Assembly (NCBI RefSeq): GCF_000400995.2
Contig: NZ_DF238987.1
Coordinates: 1 to 55,417, forward strand
Reading direction: 5' to 3'
DNA length: 55,417 bases
Source of the DNA: Acidovorax sp. MR-S7
Lineage (GTDB): Bacteria > Pseudomonadota > Gammaproteobacteria > Burkholderiales > Burkholderiaceae_C
The first letter of the stretch is position 1. Each line of letters starts with the position of its first letter. The translations under genes were made by a program, and so were the position numbers. The notes under the pieces were generated by a model, which saw nothing but the letters and a program-made list of their open reading frames with translations, did not search any database and was not told where the DNA came from. Shown piece by piece: positions 52,722-55,417 of the stretch.

Positions 52722-54104
52722 TCAAAGAGGGCGCGATGCGATCGCAGCGCCCAGTTGGGTGTGCAGCTGGCCGGCCGCGAACGCCGGGTCGCGCAGGACG
52801 CGCAGCACGTAGGGAATGTTGGTTTTCACGCCTTCGACGCGAAAGCGCTCCAGCGCGCCGGCCAGCCGGGCGACCGCTTCGGCCCTGTCGGCACCATGCG
52901 CGATGACCTTGGCGAGCATCGGGTCGTAGTGGCTCGACACACGGGTGCCGGCGGCATAGCCCGTCTCCACGCGAATGCCCTCGCCCGCCGGCGGCGTGAA
53001 CACGGCGAGTTCGCCGGGGGACGGGAAGAAGCGCACGGGGTCTTCCGCGTAGATGCGCGCCTCCACCGCGTGGCCGTTGCATGCGACGGGCGCGGGCAGC
53101 ACGGCGGCGAGCGGCTCGCCCGCGGCCAGCCGGATCTGCGCCGCGACGATGTCCACGCCCGTGACTTCTTCCGTCACCGCGTGCTCCACCTGCAGCCGCG
53201 TGTTCACCTCCAGGAACGTGAAGCCCGTCGCGGGGGTGTAGAGCATCTCCACGGTGCCGATGACGTCGTAGCCGATGCCGGCCAGGATCGCCTCCAGCCG
53301 CCGGGCCATGGCCTGCACAGCGTCTCGGGGAATGTCCGGCGCGGGCGCCTCCTCGACGACCTTCTGGTTGCGCCGCTGTACGGAGCAGTCGCGTTCGTAC
53401 AGGCAGCGCACCTGCCCGTGGCGGTCCGCGAGGAACTGGAATTCCACGTGCCGCGGCATGTCTATCAGCGTCTCGAAATACAGCTCCGATGCGCCGAAGG
53501 CCTTGGCCGAGGTGGACTGCGCCTGCCGCCAGGCCGCGGCGATCTCCCCCGCCCCACGCACCGGCAGCATGCCGATGCCCCCGCCGCCGTTCGCGGGCTT
53601 GAGCATGAGGGGGAAACCCATGCCGCAGGCGACCCGGGTCACTTCGTCGAGGTCGTCCGGCAGCAGGGCGCTGCTGCGCGTCATGGGCATGCCGTGCGCC
53701 TGCATCAGCGCGCGCGCCGCCGTCTTGTGGCCCAGGGTCTTGATCCAGCGCGGGCTGGGGCCGACGAAGCACAGCCCCTCGGCCTCCACGCGTTCGGCGA
53801 AGGCCGCGTTTTCGGACAGGAAGCCATAGCCCGGGTGCACCGCATCGGCGCCGGTGTCCCGGGCCGCACGCAGCACGGCCTCCTGGTTCAGGTAGCTCGC
53901 GGAAGCGGGCGCGTCGCCGATGCAGACCGCCGCATCGGCCTCTTTCAGATAGGGCATCCGCTCGTCGGCGCTGGAATGCACCGCGACGGACTCGATCCCC
54001 AGGGCCTTCGCCGCGCGGATCACACGGGCCGCCACCGCACCGCGGTTGGCGACCAGGATGCGGCGGATGGAGCGGGACGCCCGCGCTGGCATGGTTTCGC
54101 TCAT
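52722..54104 (-). CDS. Biotin carboxylase subunit, with atypical ATP-grasp loop
   Basis: A 460-residue ATP-grasp biotin carboxylase: ILVANRGAVAARVIRAAKALGI, HPGYGFLSENAAFAERVEAEGLCFVGPS, GHKTAARALM (conserved Lys), LKPANGGGGIGM, RHVEFQF, QRRNQKVVEEAP, EVNTRLQVEH. Two normally conserved spots differ: the glycine-rich loop reads GGGGIGM (usually GGGG(R/K)GM), and QRRN replaces QRRH. It should still carboxylate biotin, but ATP handling may be altered, or the loss may reflect a specialised subgroup. Start ATG 54104 overlaps the CT stop. Confidence 0.93.
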   Translation of the reverse strand: MSETMPARASRSIRRILVANRGAVAARVIRAAKALGIESVAVHSSADERMPYLKEADAAVCIGDAPASASYLNQEAVLRAARDTGADAVHPGYGFLSENAAFAERVEAEGLCFVGPSPRWIKTLGHKTAARALMQAHGMPMTRSSALLPDDLDEVTRVACGMGFPLMLKPANGGGGIGMLPVRGAGEIAAAWRQAQSTSAKAFGASELYFETLIDMPRHVEFQFLADRHGQVRCLYERDCSVQRRNQKVVEEAPAPDIPRDAVQAMARRLEAILAGIGYDVIGTVEMLYTPATGFTFLEVNTRLQVEHAVTEEVTGVDIVAAQIRLAAGEPLAAVLPAPVACNGHAVEARIYAEDPVRFFPSPGELAVFTPPAGEGIRVETGYAAGTRVSSHYDPMLAKVIAHGADRAEAVARLAGALERFRVEGVKTNIPYVLRVLRDPAFAAGQLHTQLGAAIASRPL

Positions 54105-55417
54105 GGACGGAACCCGAAGCGCACCGGGCCGGCTTGGCGCAGCGGCGCGGCGAGGTTGGCGAACTCGACCAGCAGGGCGCGCGTGTCCTGCGGGTCGATG
54201 ATGTCTTCCACCACGAACGCCTCGGCGCTGCGGAAGGGCGAAGTCAGGCTGCGCACGCGGGCCTCGATGCGCGCGCGCGCTGCGTCGGGGTCGCCGGCGG
54301 CCTCGATCTCGGCCTTGTAGGCCACCTCCAGCCCGCCTTCGATGGGCAGCGAACCCCACTGGGCCGAAGGCCACGCATAGCGGAAGTTGAAGCGCTCGGC
54401 GTTCTGGTGCCCGCCTCCGGCGACGCCGAAGGCCTTGCGCAGGATTACCGTGCACCAGGGCACCGTGCTCTGCGCCACGGCGGTAAGCGCACGCACGCCG
54501 GCGCGCATCACGCCTTCCTTCTCGGCCTCCAGGCCGATGCGGAAGCCAGGCACGTCCACGAGGTTGAGCACGGGCAGGTGGAACTGCTCGGCCAGGTCCA
54601 CCATGCGCATGTACTTCTCGGTCGTCTGGCGGTCCCAGGCACCGCCGTAGTGGTACGGATCGCTTGCGATGACGACGACCGGCCAGCCGTCGATGCGCGC
54701 CAAGCCCGCCGCGATGGCCTTGCCCCAATGGCGGCCGATCTCCATGAACGAGCCGCTGTCCACCAGGGTCTCCACGATGGTGCGGATCTTGTAGACCGAG
54801 CGCGTGTTCTCCGGAATGGCGCCGCGCAGCGCCGCCTGGTTCGCCGAGGCTTCGCGCCCGCCTTCGGCGCGCGGGGGCAGCTCGTGCACGGACGCGGGCA
54901 GGTACGAGAGGAAGCGGCGCGCACGCTCGAAGGCTTCGGCCTCGGAGGCGACCTCGTCGTCCACCACACCATTGCGCGCGTGGATCTGTGCGCCGCCCAG
55001 CTCGTTCTTGCCGAGCACCTGGCCCGTGCGCGCCACCACGGGCGGGCCCGCGACGAAGAGCTGCGCGGTATCGCGCACCATCACCGAATAGTGGCTGGCG
55101 GACACGCGCGCCGCGCCCAGCCCCGCCACCGATCCCAGCGCCAGCCCCACGACGGGCACGGTGGCCAGGTTGCGCGCGATGTAGGGCCAGGACTTGAGCT
55201 TGGGCAGCAGCGTGTGCCCCTTGAGCTCGATGTTCTTCACCGAGCCGCCGCCGCCCGTGCCGTCCACCAGGCGCACCAGCGGCAGGCGCAGGTCATGCGC
55301 CATCTGCTCCGCCACGATCATCTTGTCGCCCACGGCGCCATCGTTGGCGCCGCCGCGCACGGTGAAGTCGTCGCCCATCACCACGGCGGGGCGCCCCCCC
55401 CTGCGCGCGCGGCCCCC
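54101..55417 (-). CDS. Acyl-CoA carboxylase carboxyltransferase subunit (5' end cut by window edge)
   Basis: The visible part, about 438 codons, is a propionyl/methylcrotonyl-CoA carboxylase beta-type CT: DDFTVRGGANDGAVGDKMIVAEQMAHDLRLPLVRLVDGTGGGG, NELGGAQIH, FMEIGRHWGKAIAAGLARIDGWPVVVIASD, LAEQFHLPVLNLVDVPGFRIGLEAEKEGVMRAG, FGVAGGGHQNAERFNFRYAWPSAQWGSLP. The frame stays open to the window edge and the family's N-terminal part (about 80-100 residues) is missing, so this is a partial gene, not one starting at the GTG near 55384. The last 30 bases are a run of G/C and could include sequencing or contig-end error. Confidence 0.93.
   Translation of the reverse strand, partial: GGRARRGGRPAVVMGDDFTVRGGANDGAVGDKMIVAEQMAHDLRLPLVRLVDGTGGGGSVKNIELKGHTLLPKLKSWPYIARNLATVPVVGLALGSVAGLGAARVSASHYSVMVRDTAQLFVAGPPVVARTGQVLGKNELGGAQIHARNGVVDDEVASEAEAFERARRFLSYLPASVHELPPRAEGGREASANQAALRGAIPENTRSVYKIRTIVETLVDSGSFMEIGRHWGKAIAAGLARIDGWPVVVIASDPYHYGGAWDRQTTEKYMRMVDLAEQFHLPVLNLVDVPGFRIGLEAEKEGVMRAGVRALTAVAQSTVPWCTVILRKAFGVAGGGHQNAERFNFRYAWPSAQWGSLPIEGGLEVAYKAEIEAAGDPDAARARIEARVRSLTSPFRSAEAFVVEDIIDPQDTRALLVEFANLAAPLRQAGPVRFGFRP

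Noticed and set aside
54101-55384. Carboxyltransferase gene starting at the GTG near 55384
   Set aside because: The frame is open to the window edge and the family has about 80-100 more N-terminal residues, so the gene is truncated by the window rather than starting there.
55385-55417. Extreme G/C run at the right edge as a biological structure
   Set aside because: It is in frame with the carboxyltransferase and may be partly contig-end error; too short to interpret.

Overview
The window is about 55 kb of very GC-rich DNA (roughly two thirds G+C by eye), densely packed with genes. It most resembles a betaproteobacterium of the family Comamonadaceae (Acidovorax/Alicycliphilus-like). Reasons: a Tct/Bug tricarboxylate transporter, Liv-type catabolic operons, gatCAB placed head to head with mreBCD-mrdA, ATGA-coupled genes, and several copies of short dispersed repeats in the spacers. 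Apart from one insertion-sequence end at the left edge there is no sign of phage, plasmid, CRISPR, rRNA or tRNA. The genus is an inference.

Left part (1-8.5 kb): an IS5-type end, a fluoride channel (crcB), creD with an in-frame repeat insertion, a bacteriohemerythrin, a CsbD/cysteine-repeat stress pair, cysH, and an Mla/Pqi-like lipid-transport operon (permease, ATPase, MCE protein, lipoprotein). Middle-left (8.5-19 kb): a glyoxylate-type aminotransferase, a divergent GntR/FCD regulator, a TctCBA uptake system, a large YdiJ-like FAD/Fe-S 2-hydroxyacid dehydrogenase and a GMC oxidoreductase. A shared palindrome (TTTTGCATGCAAAA type) in both divergent promoter regions suggests one regulon for uptake and oxidation of an organic acid.

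Middle (19-36.7 kb): amtB with a clear sigma-54 promoter and an NtrC-like site, a TSUP transporter, arginase, a polar amino-acid ABC transporter, an EamA exporter, the rod-shape operon mreB-mreC-mreD-mrdA (without rodA next to it), the divergent gatCAB amidotransferase operon, a DUF4124 protein, and pyrE and exodeoxyribonuclease III, whose divergent start codons share one CATG.

Right part (36.8-55.4 kb, about a third of the window): a catabolic supercluster around a GntR regulator. On one side an acyl-CoA dehydrogenase, a short-chain dehydrogenase and an aminoglycoside-phosphotransferase-fold kinase are translationally coupled. This is the domain set of ACAD10/ACAD11 and of the Pseudomonas lva (levulinate) pathway, which move a hydroxyl of 4-hydroxyacyl-CoAs through a phosphorylated intermediate. 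On the other side a run of 16 same-strand genes encodes an acyl-CoA carboxylase (CT, BC, stand-alone BCCP), a hydratase/3-hydroxyacyl-CoA dehydrogenase, a thiolase-fold protein without an evident catalytic cysteine plus its OB/zinc-ribbon partner, a CoA-transferase, an SCP2-like protein, an alpha/beta hydrolase, a complete Liv ABC transporter and an amidohydrolase. Together they read as import, hydrolysis, CoA activation, 4-hydroxyacyl-CoA rearrangement, beta-oxidation or retro-aldol cleavage, and carboxylation of the product. The substrate is unknown, and this is the best candidate here for an undescribed pathway.

Two families of dispersed repeats recur: a hairpin element with AGCGCTT...CAGCT arms (five copies), and an element of about 85-110 bp sitting at gene junctions inside operons (three copies). 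One copy of the first family is translated as the signal-peptide region of a lipoprotein.
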